This document shows positions 48,521 to 58,835 of a stretch of DNA of 64,000 bases, piece after piece. The first letter of the stretch is position 1. Each line of letters begins with the position of its first letter. Source of the stretch: Kryptolebias marmoratus (taxonomy: Eukaryota > Chordata > Actinopteri > Cyprinodontiformes > Rivulidae); contig NC_051438.1 of NCBI RefSeq assembly GCF_001649575.2, positions 30,929,536-30,993,535 on the forward strand. The letters run 5' to 3'. The notes beneath the pieces are model-generated. The model had not been told where the DNA came from, searched no databases, and saw only the letters and a program-made list of their open reading frames with translations. The position numbers and the translations under genes are program-made.

Positions 48521-48962
48521 ATCCATCCATTACCTGCTGCTTGTTCCAGAGTTGGGTCTCTGAGGCAGCAGCTGGAGCTGGGAAGCCCAGACCTCCCTCT
48601 CCTCAGCCACCTCTCCCAGCTCTTCCAGGAGGATTCCAAGGCGTTCCCAGGTCAGCCTAGAGACGGTCTCTACAGCATGTCCTGGGTCGTCCCCGGGGTC
48701 TCGTCCCAGTTGGACAAGCCTGGAACACCTCCACAGGGAGGCCATCCTTACCAGATACCCTAACCACCTCAGCTGGCTCCTCTTGACGTGGAGGAGCTGC
48801 GACTCTACTCTGAGTCCCTCCTAGATAACCAAACTTCTCACCCTGTTTCTAAGGCAGAGCCCAGCTTCCTTCAGAGGAAACTCATTTTAACCGCCTGTAT
48901 CCAAGATCTCATTCTTTCTGTGAGGGCAGGAACGTAGACAGAGTACTCTTTACACCGTGATT
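48521..48962 (-). mobile_element. LINE 3' fragment (RTE/Rex-type), inverted
   Basis: On the minus strand this is the C-terminal end of the LINE ORF plus tail. The frame 48745-48530 is open for 71 codons and reads LTWERLGILLEELGEVAEER then EVWASQLQLLPQRP, clearly the family C-terminus. Upstream (48962-48746) an RMRSWIQAVKMSFL block and the ERSQLRW-type segment are present but interrupted by a stop and a deletion. The tail is GCAGGTAATGGATGGATGG. It is 5'-truncated and inactive. Of the three LINE fragments here this is the best preserved at the C-terminus. Confidence 0.85.
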
Positions 48963-49555
48963 CATTTCAACAAATATTTTAAGGCCTCACTCACTCTGAC
49001 AGTCTCACAAAAAAACTCTGAAAACACCAAAAGGTTAAATGACCCACAATGCAACACTGTTTCTTCTCTCTATTCAAAAGAAACATCTGATAGAACAAGT
49101 ATTTACCTCAGATATAAGATGACCCTGCCTTTTTAAAACCTCATATCAAGAAAAATAAAACATACCAGCACTTCTGGAAGTTATCCTCAGTTCTATGGAT
49201 CCATCAGAACCTTTAAAACATCTACAGTTAAAATCAACATTTGACCTAAAAGGTTCTGCCATGCTGAAATGTGTTTCTGTGTAAAAGTTATAAATAATTA
49301 TTTTACCGGTTGTAGATAGCTCTGAGTGAGGATCTGCTTCATCTTTTATGTGACAAAGTTGTTGGTTGGGTTGTGGTTCTTGTGGTTATTTGGTGAACAT
49401 GACAGTGGTTTTAGTAACATGATAGAAGGAACAGATGTTGGTGATTCTTACTGTCCTCTGAACCACCTGTTTCCCCAAAGACTCAACTGTTGCTGCCCAT
49501 TGAAATGAGAAGGGTCAAAGGAACTCCAAATAACCTGAAAATGACATCAATCTGC
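48963..49555. other. non-coding stretch, nothing recognised
   Basis: AT-rich unique DNA. Confidence 0.5.
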
Positions 49556-49695
49556 AAAGAGAAAGATCATTGACAAGTGGAAAACATTTAAAACAACTGT
49601 TAATCTTCCCAGGAGTGGACATCCCATCCAATTCACCCGAAGGTCAGACCGTACAATGCTCAGAGAAATTACAAAAAGAGGTTCATCAAAAGAAA
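49556..49695 (+). pseudogene. Tc1-like transposase fragment
   Basis: The frame from about 49563 reads KIIDKWKTFKTTVNLPRSGH, then PIQFTRRSDRTMLREITKR. These are the end of the DNA-binding helix and the linker typical of Tc1 transposases (family pattern IIRKWK..GT...LPR.GRP.KLS.R..R...RE..KN). It is open over about 45 codons, but an in-frame stop lies upstream near 49542 and no catalytic region follows. No inverted repeats were found. This is an isolated remnant, unrelated in position to the 6.3 kb element. Confidence 0.75.
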
Positions 49696-50939
49696 TAAAA
49701 ACAGTTTGATTGTTTGTTATCCTGTTTACTTTGAGGTTTTGTGTTTGTTGTTTTTTCGCAAGGATACTGACAAAGTGCCACAAACAAGCAACCTTTATGT
49801 TATATTTAATGTTTTTTAAGACTCCAACCCCAGCAGTGACCCTGAAGAAAAGTTTACCGTCTCATTCTGTTGACCCTTATTCCATTAGTTTCTGTGTATT
49901 TATGGTTTTGCGGTCCTTGTTAGTGTGTCTGGATTTGTTGTTTAGATGTCTCACCTTTTTTTTCTGCAGACTCTTCACCTGCCCTGTTAGACCTCTGCTC
50001 ACAGCCTGAGTTTGTGTCGAAACTTTCGCAGACTGCAGCCATCGAAAGGGCAGAACTCTGAACACATGGGTCGTTTCAGCTCAGTTTTAGGAAAGTTTTA
50101 GTGGAAAATTAAAATGAACCGTCCACCGAATGTTCTGACTGCAGGCTTGAAGACTGGAGGCCATTATTCAGGTGGTCAAGCGTTCATTCTGCAGCTGAAT
50201 GACAGCGAGCCGAGCTTCTATAGTTTGGTATTGATCCTCAGCAGCTTCATCCTGACCTGAATGGATGGAGCTTTGAGGATTTACAGCCAATAGAATCTCT
50301 AGGTAATTGGATCTTTAAAAACACGCATGAAGAAGCCCAGAGGTGAAATCACTTTCAGAACGTCACGCTGCTGTCAAATTGTACCTTTTCAATCTGTGTA
50401 TGTTTGAGTGCTACTGTTCGTTTATGCAGCAGCTATCTGTGGCCAAAAACTCTTCTGGACAGCCTCGTGTTTGTGTTCAAACATCAACACTGGCTTCGCT
50501 CTGAAGCCTCTTGTTTTGGCTCGAGGCACTCTTCTCCTGGACGCTGGGGACTAATTTATCATCCAGCAGGTGAAGAACAGAAAATCTGAGGGGTTGATGG
50601 GACCGATATGGAGATTAACACGGTGACAGGAAATTAGGACACTTGCAGTAAAACTTTATTTAGTGGGATATTAAAACTTTTTTATTTTTCCTTTTTTACT
50701 TAATTTATTTTAAAAGTATGAAAGAGATTTAGAGCCAAGGTGAAGATAGTTTTCAGATTTCTGATTCTGAGATTAAAGTCAGAATTCTGAATTCTTATTT
50801 ATGTATTTTACCATGGGCCTAATCTGCTTCCATAGAAAAGGGACTAAAATTAATATGTGACCAGAGAAAAGAGACTGAACATGATGGTGTTTCAAGGTTT
50901 AAAAGTGGATTTGTTCAAGGAATGCTAGGCCTTTGAATT
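49696..50939. other. non-coding stretch, nothing recognised
   Basis: No feature seen. Confidence 0.5.
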
Positions 50940-51022
50940 TATTAGTTTTATTAAATATGCCTACTGGTTCATGAGATATAATAATAATTATATAATAGCT
51001 AGACACACACACAGGCAAAAAC
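50940..51022 (+). repeat. dispersed repeat family A, right-end fragment
   Basis: TTTATTAAATATGCCTACTG then GGTTCATGAGATATAATAAT and TAGACACACACACAGGCAAA match the family right end (TTCATTAAAACCTGTCCACT, GGTTCATGAGAT). Confidence 0.6.
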
Positions 51023-51565
51023 ATTATCTCCCAACTTCTGCCTTTTGGCAGCAGGTGATAATTATCCTGAAATGAAACAGACTGAATGTATGAACACAGC
51101 AGAGTTTGTTTAACCTGCAGGTCAGGTGTGCAAACAGCCTGAAAGCCAATAAAAATGTCCCAGCATGCTTCACTTTGACCTCTCTGGATGCTGTGAGCAG
51201 AACAGAGGTTTTCTGGCATCGAAGCAGTGAATTAACAGCAGCTGTTTCTCTCTGCCTCCGCAGCCTCCTGAACATCCATCCATCCCTACATGTGTATGCA
51301 TGACAGCAGATTAGAACCTCTGCAGCCTCCAGATGTTCCAGCTGCACATCATCATCCGGTGTGTTTGTCTCAGCAGCTATCAGGTATCCAGCTTGTTCTG
51401 TGTCCTGTTACACGGCAGCCGTGCATGACATGCTTTACCTGCCTGACAGCATGAGATGGCAGCTTCTGCAGCCAGGACACCGTTAGCTTCCAGCTGAGCC
51501 GCAGGATGCTAACAGCAGATGAGAAAGAAACACAAAACCCAGAGGCTTAATCATGTAAGTGCCTG
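51023..51565. other. non-coding stretch, nothing recognised
   Basis: No feature seen; overlapping short frames on both strands lack domains. Confidence 0.45.
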
Positions 51566-51832
51566 TGAGTCTGTCTGTTTGCATGAACCATTCGGTGGAT
51601 TTACATGAAACTTGGAAGTAATCAGTGGCTGTTCCTCTACAACTGATTAATGTTGAGAATCAACCCAGTTCAAGATGGCCTCCACCGCCAACTGACTTCA
51701 GCAAACAAATCTGGCTTTAACTCGGTCAGTTTTACAGATTTTGACTTGAAGCTTTGGTGTGGTGGTACCTGTGCTAACCTTTCACCTGAGATCTTTGGCA
51801 TGGCAGCAAGTGATAAGCACTCCTTCATGATT
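51566..51832 (-). repeat. dispersed repeat family A, near-complete copy
   Basis: In reverse orientation: TTGCATGAACCATTCGGTGG, TACATGAAACTTGGAAG, CTACAACTGATTAATGTTG, AACCCAGTTCAAGATGGCCT, CTCGGTCAGTTTTACAGATT and GGTGTGGTGGTACCTG, ending with GCACTCCTTCATG. All the main family blocks are present, and it is comparable to the 35.0 kb copy. The plus-strand frame 51650-51886 is a by-product of this repeat. Confidence 0.8.
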
Positions 51833-51901
51833 AAAAAGATGGTTTTTAGATTCAATGACAAACCTTACAGTTTTCTATTAAAATAAACTCTTTAATGAAG
51901 C

Positions 51902-52186
51902 TCAGAGGTTTCCTGGAGAACACCAACTGAAACCAGCTGGTCTTCCTGCAGAGAAGAAGACTAGTGGGAGACAGACAGCCGGTGAGACGCTATCCGGCAG
52001 GGCCAGCGTCCCCTCAGCCTCCGTCCCACCTTCACCTCGGCTGTGTGTTTCTGCTGCTTGTCGCCGTGGTAACGGCGGAGGATGGCCGGTGGGAGGATTA
52101 ATCGCCGGCGGATGGCGAGGCATCTGCTGCTTGCTCTCCACCAACTGCTGCTGAAACATGATGAAATGGTCTCTTCCAGCTAACAC
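51902..52186 (-). other. exon-like open segment, unassigned
   Basis: The minus-strand frame here reads FIMFQQQLVESKQQMPRH, then a proline-rich part PPAINPPTGHPPPLPRR and AAETHSRG, more protein-like than other frames in the window. A GAG/GTGAAG donor-like site follows at about 52042, and a GTGTTAG acceptor-like site precedes it near 52180. The local GC content is raised. I do not recognise the protein, no partner exon is visible, and the composition could equally be chance in GC-rich DNA. Confidence 0.2.
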
Positions 52187-52332
52187 GGCTGCTCATCTTC
52201 CACTCTGTCTCCTTCTTCTTCGTTGGTTTCCTGTTCTGAACTGGCTCCTGACTCCGTCTCCTGCTTTCTAATTTATCAACATTCACATGATTAGTTTCCT
52301 ATTCAGAGATTCTTCTGTACATTCATTTGAAT

Positions 52333-52544
52333 TTATTTATTATTTAATCTTTATTTACCCAAATCCCATTGAGATCAGCGATCTCTTTTTGGAAGGAGGC
52401 CTGCACCTGAAGGCAGCGTCAACATGTCCAACATGTGGGAGGAAACCGGCGAGAAGAACACAAGAAGATCAGAAACCCGGGGCTTGGACCCAGGACTTTC
52501 TTGCTGTGAGGCAACAGTGCTAACCACTAAACCACCGTGCTGTC
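52333..52544 (-). mobile_element. tRNA-derived SINE fused to a second repeat
   Basis: The right part on minus is a tRNA-like head, GCACGGTGGTTTAGTGGTTA, then CACTGTTGCCTCACAGCAAG and a weak B box, ending near 52425. The left part, TTTATTTACCCAAATCCC and ATTGAGATCAGCGATCTCTT, is another common fish repeat (CCCATTGAGAT..GATCTCTTTT type). The two abut at about 52413. The SINE lacks the central body and tail. Confidence 0.7.
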
Positions 52545-53332
52545 ATTGTAGGTTTTGGATTATTTCAGCATACTTTTAGCTATTTTAATCATTCATATAT
52601 CAAAACATTCAGCTCGATCAGGACATTACAGCTACGACTTTGTTTTTGTAACCTTTACAGAAAATGTTCAACTTTATTTACAATTTTTTCTTATTAAAAT
52701 GAACAGAAAAGTAAAATCTTTACCTCAGCATACTAGCTTCCTCTTTAGCTTTTAGCTACTGTTTCTTCTCATTAGCTCATCTCAAACACGAGGTCAGAAG
52801 CTGAGAAACAGCCCTCACCTTTGACCTTTGACAGGAGCCTTGTACTTTTAACAAGCAAACACTGTAAACTCAGAAGTTTATTTCAGGATTTCCTTCATGA
52901 TGCAGCTGCTGTGTCAGTGACTGCCACAGAGGTACAAATTCAGCTGGAGATGATCTGATAATGACAGAAACCAGGACCAGGAAACATCCAAACAACAAGT
53001 CTGAGGCTGTTTATGAAAGATGAAGACTCTGAGCAGGCTGGTGAGGATCAGGTCACAGTTCTGCAGGTGAGCACATTTCTTGTTTTTTTTTTTTATTTCT
53101 GCATGTTTTCAGAAGCAGAACTGCAGAATCAAAGGTTATTTAAGACACTCCTGTATTAGTAAAAGACACGGGGGGCCGTGACACCTGCTGAGTGAGATCA
53201 GGCTCAGCTGTCAGCTTGTGTAACAGCTCTGATGAACCGACTCCATCCAGGCTGCAGCAGAAATGGACCTTTGTCTCCTATAAATATTTATTAAATCACT
53301 GGATTGATTGTATTAAACTCTCAGAAAGTAAT
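52545..53332. other. non-coding stretch; family B-like remnant near 52.73-52.79 kb
   Basis: TACTAGCTTCCTCTTTAGCT and TTTAGCTACTGTTTC resemble family B. Nothing else recognised. Confidence 0.4.
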
Positions 53333-53558
53333 ATTTGAATGTACATCTACAACAGATTAACTTTTGCAGTCAAGCCAATTCAAAATGGTCTCCACAGCTA
53401 ATCAGACTTGGCAATCACAAAAATGGCTATAGCTTTACAAATTTTACACATACTGAGCTAAAATTCAGTGTGGTAGTAGCTGAGAGTCACTCACAACACT
53501 TACTGATCACGCAACATTGCATCCACGTTGGCGGGCGACATGCATTCCTTCAAGTAAT
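53333..53558 (-). repeat. dispersed repeat family A, copy
   Basis: In reverse: ATCTACAACAGATTAACTTT, CCAATTCAAAATGGTCTCCA, TTACAAATTTTACACATACT, GTGTGGTAGTAGCTGAGAGT, and the terminal GGCGGGCGACATGCATTCCT then TCAAG. Left-end and central blocks are present; the right end (gttcatgag) is missing. Confidence 0.85.
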
Positions 53559-54639
53559 GTTAGTTTTTAATTGAATAAGTTTCAGCTGTAAGAACCTTCC
53601 ACTCTCCACGGAGCCAGCCTCCATCACAGTCAGAGTCAAGTCTTTGTCTTTGTCAGGTGTGTTTACGTACACTTTGCTCCGCCCAGTTACCGTCACACAG
53701 GTGTTCGTCTTCCAAAACTTGAAACAAACTTTTTGACTGACTGTCTGTGGACATCTTTGGGGAAACTGAGCTGAAGAGAAAAGTGTGAAAGAAACACCAA
53801 AGTAAAAAGGCAAAGTGCTTCATTTCCGCAGCAAATGCATGTCAGACATCGTTGCTCTGAAAGCCCTGAGATTCTGCTTCCTGCACAGAAGGCTAGCAAG
53901 GACACGCTGCTGAGACGTCTTAATGCGAGAATGAAATAAACACTTTTAACGGGGAAACCTTGAAAAGTTCTCAGAAAGCGTGAGGACTTTTTTTATGACT
54001 TTGCCCTTGTCTGAGCTGAGTGTCTGCTCCATAGCGCCTGCCATAGCGAGGTCAACGTCCCCGGCAGCCCCCACGCCATCAAAACCCTCAAGCAGAAACA
54101 CAAAGAGGCTTCAGAGAGCGCGCTCCGTAAAGAGCATGCTCTGTCCAGGTCCCCCACCCCATCATTTTATCTGCAACAAGGTCGAGCAATAATATACTGA
54201 AGAGAGTGCCGGGTCCGAGTCCACCTCAGTGACTGAAGCAGACAGGAAGTCACACACAAAGATTAATGTTTGCACTGCTCCTGTTTGTTCTGGTGATTCT
54301 AATTAATTCTCCTTTTTAAGAGTTGGATGAATAAATTCTCCAGGTTCAGTACTAAATGTTCCTGCACTGTTTTCACTTTATTTACAGGCAGATTGTAAAT
54401 ATTTAGATGAAAAACTGCTTCAAAAATGTCATTTATTTCATGTCTGATCTGAAGGATGCTTCATCTGTTTTCCTCTAATTTAAGTCTAATTAGATAAAAA
54501 TTCATATTTTTATGATGTTAAATTGTTTTAATCCACAGTAGGTAAATAAAAGGCAGCTCTTTGAAGGATGAGAAAAGTTCTGCTGTCTTTACTGAAGCTC
54601 TGCACCGACAGGCAAATCTAGTCAGTTTATCAATACGTC
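53559..54639. other. non-coding stretch; weak exon-like part at 54.03-54.15 kb
   Basis: 54035-54150 is GC-rich with two competing open frames on the plus strand (one with TLKQKHKEASESALRKEHAL, one with SPAAPTPSKPSSRNTKRLQR). Neither is recognised and splice signals are poor. Confidence 0.3.
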
Positions 54640-55112
54640 TTAAAGTGTCCAACAGTTCAGGTCAGGACTGCAGGCGGGTCGGTCCAGAACCCGTCCCCGT
54701 TTCTCCCTCGGTCCCTGGAATGTGAGCAGAATATGGTTTTCTGCTCAGTCGTCCCTGAAAGAAACGTGGTTGTTGGAGGCAGCAGATGTTGCTGTTAAAT
54801 CTCTCCTGGACTTTTTGTAATGCTGCCATCAGAACTCTGATCCAAACCCAGATCATCACAGAACATGATGCTACCACCACCGTGCTTAACACTGGGTGCA
54901 TTGTTCTTGGAGCTGAAGGTGAAGTTAAGGCCGTCAAACATTTCTTCAGACGGATTCTTCTTTGTTCCAGTGAAGGGCGGGGGATCATGTATTTGCCTGA
55001 TGAACCTGTGGTTAAATTTGAATGGGAGTCTTGTCATTTTTGCGTTATATTCAGATAAATCAGTTTGCGATCGAGGCAGCTTTGTGTGAACAAAAGAAAT
55101 CTTAAACACAGA
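54640..55112 (-). mobile_element. decayed DNA-transposon mosaic with Tc1-type motif
   Basis: The minus frame 55109-54795 contains APSVKHGGGSIMF (motif codons at about 54887-54864), the Tc1 KHGGGS block between the second and third catalytic acids. The upstream part (NHRFIRQIHDPPPFTGTKK) and the downstream part (54660-54790, TTGTTGGAGGCAGCAGATGT) do not fit Tc1 and resemble another fish DNA-repeat. No paired inverted ends were found. Likely a mosaic of two old elements or one rearranged one. Confidence 0.55.
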
Positions 55113-55115
55113 TTA

Positions 55116-55146
55116 TGTTGGTGTAGATTGTCAGTCATCCAGGAAA
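55116..55146 (-). repeat. dispersed repeat family C, fragment
   Basis: TTGGTGTAGATTGTCAGTCATCCAGGA is the reverse complement of the CCTGGATGACTGAGAATCTACACC word also found at 41.4 and 62.2 kb. It lies directly beside the transposon mosaic. Confidence 0.55.
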
Positions 55147-55344
55147 CGATGATTCCTTAAAAATAAATGAAGCAGCTGGACTGTTCTGTCATAGCAAACT
55201 GTAAAGTTCCCAGCTTTAAACTGTGAGAGATACGCCGTTTATGCTTTTAAAGATGGCGCTTCTTAAATAGACCCGCTTTAAAGGAAACAGCAGAAATGAC
55301 CTGAATAAAACTCTCTGCCATAAAAGGTGAGCAATGATGTTATT

Positions 55345-55512
55345 TTAAACATTACTGGATATTCAAGATGGCCACCTCACAAAATTAGTTATAACTTTGT
55401 CAATTTTACAGATATTGAGTGAAGATTTGGCCAACCCCAACACATACACACACATTTTTGTTTCACACTTTGGCGTTTAAGGTGGAGGGAGATATGCATT
55501 CCTTAAGCTCCT
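55345..55512 (-). repeat. dispersed repeat family A, copy
   Basis: ATTCAAGATGGCCACCTCAC, TCAATTTTACAGATATTGAG, and the end TTTAAGGTGGAGGGAGATATGCATTCCTTAAG, in reverse orientation. The CTCAGCTACTACC block has been replaced by an ACACATACACACAC stretch. Confidence 0.75.
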
Positions 55513-56039
55513 TCTGTAGTTTTTAACCTGAAACAGAGAAATAAATGTATATTAAGAAATTAAATTAGGTTGAGACAGAAAACCTATGTACCAAGCTTTT
55601 AAAATCTGTTGTTCCATTTCTGAATCTGATGTTGTTGTATTAGAATGAGACTGAAGCGACAGTAACTGGGTTTGAATCTGGACATGTTGTTTTTTATGCT
55701 ACCATGAGTTTTCTTGTGCTGTAAAACAAACAGAATAAAACAGAAACAAAGTTTCTGAATCAGATTTTTGGCTTCTTTAATAATTCCTGAGAAGCTTCCT
55801 GCCATCAGATGTGTTTAATCCACACTGCAGGTCATTAACCTCACATGTGCATCAACCTGCTCACAGGTACTTTGTGCTATCTGTAATCCATGTGTCGGTG
55901 CTGTCAGTCCGCCCTGACGTGCTTGGAATCTGAAGCGAGTCTGTTGTCACACAGAACCAAACCTGCTTTAGACGGAGTGGATCCCAGCTCTGCTCTCTGA
56001 TGGTTGTAATGAGGGCTGACTGCAGGCTGAAGCTGTTTC
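55513..56039. other. non-coding stretch, nothing recognised
   Basis: No feature seen. Confidence 0.45.
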
Positions 56040-56640
56040 TGCTGCTCTTCATCATAAATCAGCAGAACCTTCTCCGTCCATCTGTCTGTCCATCACACCT
56101 GTCTTCTCCTCCCTCCGTCCTCTCTCTGCAGCAGGCAGCGCCGGCTTCGCCCTCCTCTTCAGTCAACGGGAGCATGGCGCCCCCCGGAGGCCGGTTCTTC
56201 CACTCCCTCTCCTCCTGCAGCAGCAGCAACATGGGGCACATCATGAATATTTCACCAGGCTTAACTCTACTTAAAATATGCATTCTAATTGGGCCTAAGT
56301 GCCGTGGCTCCACTCTGAGTAGCTTTCCTAATTTTTCCCTCTGACTGACACGTTTCACATGCTCCATGTGCTTTCTGATCTGGTTCTCCCCCCCGCTGAG
56401 TTTTAGACAAATTTGTCACATTTGTGTGAGACCCTGTGCTTCACAGCGACCTGGTGTCAGCGCAGCAGCGAGGCTCAGGGGAGATCCACCGTCTTCACAT
56501 CACGTCCACTCAGACAGACAGGAGGACTGTAGAGCCTCACAGGGCAGAGGAATAAAGCAGTGATGAAGTTGGACCCTCTGCGGCCCCTGACTCGGGCCCC
56601 GGAGCTGCAGCTCAGTCATCCATCCTCTCAGGTGTGTCGT
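56040..56640 (+). other. exon-like GC-rich cluster, unassigned
   Basis: A pyrimidine tract ending CTCTCTGCAG near 56132 precedes an open frame with APASPSSSVNGSMAPPGGRF and FHSLSSCSSSNMGHIMNISP (to about 56260). Further right, an ATG frame at about 56563 runs to a CAG/GTGTGT donor-like site near 56632. Between them, about 56255-56330 (ACTTAAAATATGCATTCTAA) looks like conserved non-coding DNA. I recognise no protein. Confidence 0.2.
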
Positions 56641-57344
56641 CTCTGCGTTGATGAATACTCAGAGAACTAATGCTCCCCCACTTTGTGCTTCATTGTGTCC
56701 CCATCCACTCGCTCTGTTCACGGCCTTATCTGCTCGCCACCAGGTTATTAGTTCTTTTGCCATCGCCATGGCAACAAAAGCGCTGCGCCTGCCTCACCAC
56801 CATCCATTATGTTTCAGAGCAGAGAGAGAGGAAAAGAGATGTAGTGGAGAGGAGGATCAAAGCCGCTCGGTCACTACGGCGACAGGCGAGGATGAAACCA
56901 GCGACGAGTCTCTTTCTACTCCAAACAGTAGTGGTTTCCCTCGGTGTGAGGTGTGTTTGATGCAACAAAGACCAAAATTTGGACTCTGTGTGAGAGAAGC
57001 TGTTTGAGAAATGTTTGGATGTGCCTGTGCTCAAACTCTGCAGCCTCATTAAGACTCAAATTTACCCAGAAGACGGGTTTTACTGATGCCTCCGTCCCGC
57101 AGGAAGGGAGGGAAATAAAAGGGTTTCTGGTCCTCAGGTAACTTTGATTCTTTGTCAGCTAGTTTTCATTCCAGACATGAAAAGACACAAAAACAGCTTT
57201 TAATATTTTTTCTGAAAGTTTTGTTATTGAGAAAAACTGGTTAAACACGAAACAAACATTTTAATGTGTTGTTAATAAAAAGTCATGCGTTCAGCAGTCG
57301 GCTGGGTTGGAGATCACTGCGATCATTAGCAAGCTGACTGACTT
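56641..57344. other. non-coding stretch, nothing firm
   Basis: Overlapping short frames on both strands at 56648-57049 without domains. Confidence 0.45.
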
Positions 57345-57545
57345 ACAGCCATTTCAAATGTAGCTGTGGTGGCCATCTTGAATTTAAAACAAAGACCTTA
57401 GTGAACAGTTAGGTCACCGTCAGCTGCTACCGAACCAAAATTCTGCTTCTCGTCTCTAGAAATCACTGACTTATTTGTCAAGTTAGCTGTGGCAGCCATT
57501 TTGAATCAGGTTGATCCAAATAACTAATCAGTCATAAAAAAGTGG
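57345..57545 (+). repeat. two partial family A copies in tandem
   Basis: AATGTAGCTGTGGTGGCCAT then CTTGAATTTAAAAC (57355-57395), and about 120 bp later AAGTTAGCTGTGGCAGCCAT then TTTGAATCAGGTTGATCC and AACTAATCAGTCATAA (57478-57538). Between them GTCAGCTGCTACCGAACCAA resembles CTCAGCTACTACCACACCAA. So the order is core, left block, core, i.e. a second copy follows the first. Confidence 0.7.
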
Positions 57546-58604
57546 TGGTTCTGGAGATGTGTCCGTTAAAATAGTTATAACAGGATCTGAAGCTTTCTCC
57601 ATGTTGTTGTTTTGGTGGATTGCCATGGCAACGTGAAGTAACATCCAGCTCGTTGTGATGTGGATCTTTGGTGGGTGCAGTTTTCTGTTATGGCAGCATT
57701 AAGGCTGACAGGTAAAGTTTAGAAACCTGTTCAGAGGTGAATCATGGCGCCTGCCACAGGAAAGCATCAGAAACAACACTCATTTACTTTCCAGCAACAA
57801 TGGACGTAAAAGCCATCTGACTGAGGCGATGAAGGGTTCTGTTTCCAAACATTTTATTTATAAAAATGATCCTGCCTCTAAAAATAAATGAAAGAAATCC
57901 AAACTAGAAAATTCCACGTTGAAGTTCTTCCCTTCTGGTTAAACTTTCTTTAGCTTTGCCACAAAAATGATGTTTAATGATCAGTTTGTTCCCAGGAAGC
58001 CCTTGTGGTCGTTATAACAATAAATCTGAGCTGTGGACTTTTTGTCATTTCTTCCCAAAGGTTCTCCATGAGGTTCATATCTAATCTCAGTGTCGGCCAA
58101 TCCATGTGTGTCTTTATTTCCAGAACCACTCGATCACAATCTGAGCCTCATGAATCTGGTGCTGTTATCTCTGAATATACACAGGAAAACCAAACCTTTT
58201 CAGCTTTCCAAACTCCAATCCTTATATTTCCTGACAAACTGCAGTATTTTATGAATGAACCTCATTAATCTTCAGGCTTTAAAGCTGTTTATCAGAATAA
58301 ACACTGAGCGTAGAAACATTTCCTATTAAACCCTGCTGAGTCCTTCTGTTGAGATGAGCTCAGATCTCAGAACATCAGAGCTGCTGCATGCAGGTCACAG
58401 CTCCTTGACCCAAGAGAAGACCTCGAGGCAAAGGCCAGGGATCGAGCTGCACACCGACTTTATCAAACAGAGCTGAAGGCAGTGAGGCAAAACACTAAAT
58501 CCAACCAAGTTAAACAAAACTTTACAGAAACAAACACATAAAAACAACAAACCAAACAAAGGAGGAGATAACTACCCCAGACGAGCTGATAGAACAAAGG
58601 AAAA
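57546..58604. other. non-coding stretch, nothing recognised
   Basis: No feature seen. Confidence 0.45.
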
Positions 58605-58835
58605 CAGGAAGTAAATGCATATCACCCACCTCTCTGCATGTGGGGATGACTCTCAGCTACTACCACAACAAATATCTCTAAAGCTGAGGGAGTTATGGCC
58701 CTTTTATGTTAGCCAAGTTTGATTTGCAATGGCAGTCATCTTGAAGTGGGTTGACTCCAAACATTTATCAGTTCTAGGTGTGAATCAGCCAGTTTCATTA
58801 AAACCTGTCCAATTACATGATCACCCGCTGACTGT
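58605..58835 (+). repeat. dispersed repeat family A, copy
   Basis: AAATGCATATCACCCACC, GATGACTCTCAGCTACTACC, AATGGCAGTCATCTTGAAGT, GGGTTGACTCCAAACATTTA, and TTTCATTAAAACCTGTCCAA, ending near ATGATCACCCGCTGACTG. Nearly complete. Confidence 0.85.

Noticed and set aside
48530..48745. Independent 71-residue gene
   Set aside because: It is the C-terminus of a dead LINE ORF.
51650..51886. 78-codon plus-strand gene
   Set aside because: Lies on a family A repeat copy; the frame is incidental.
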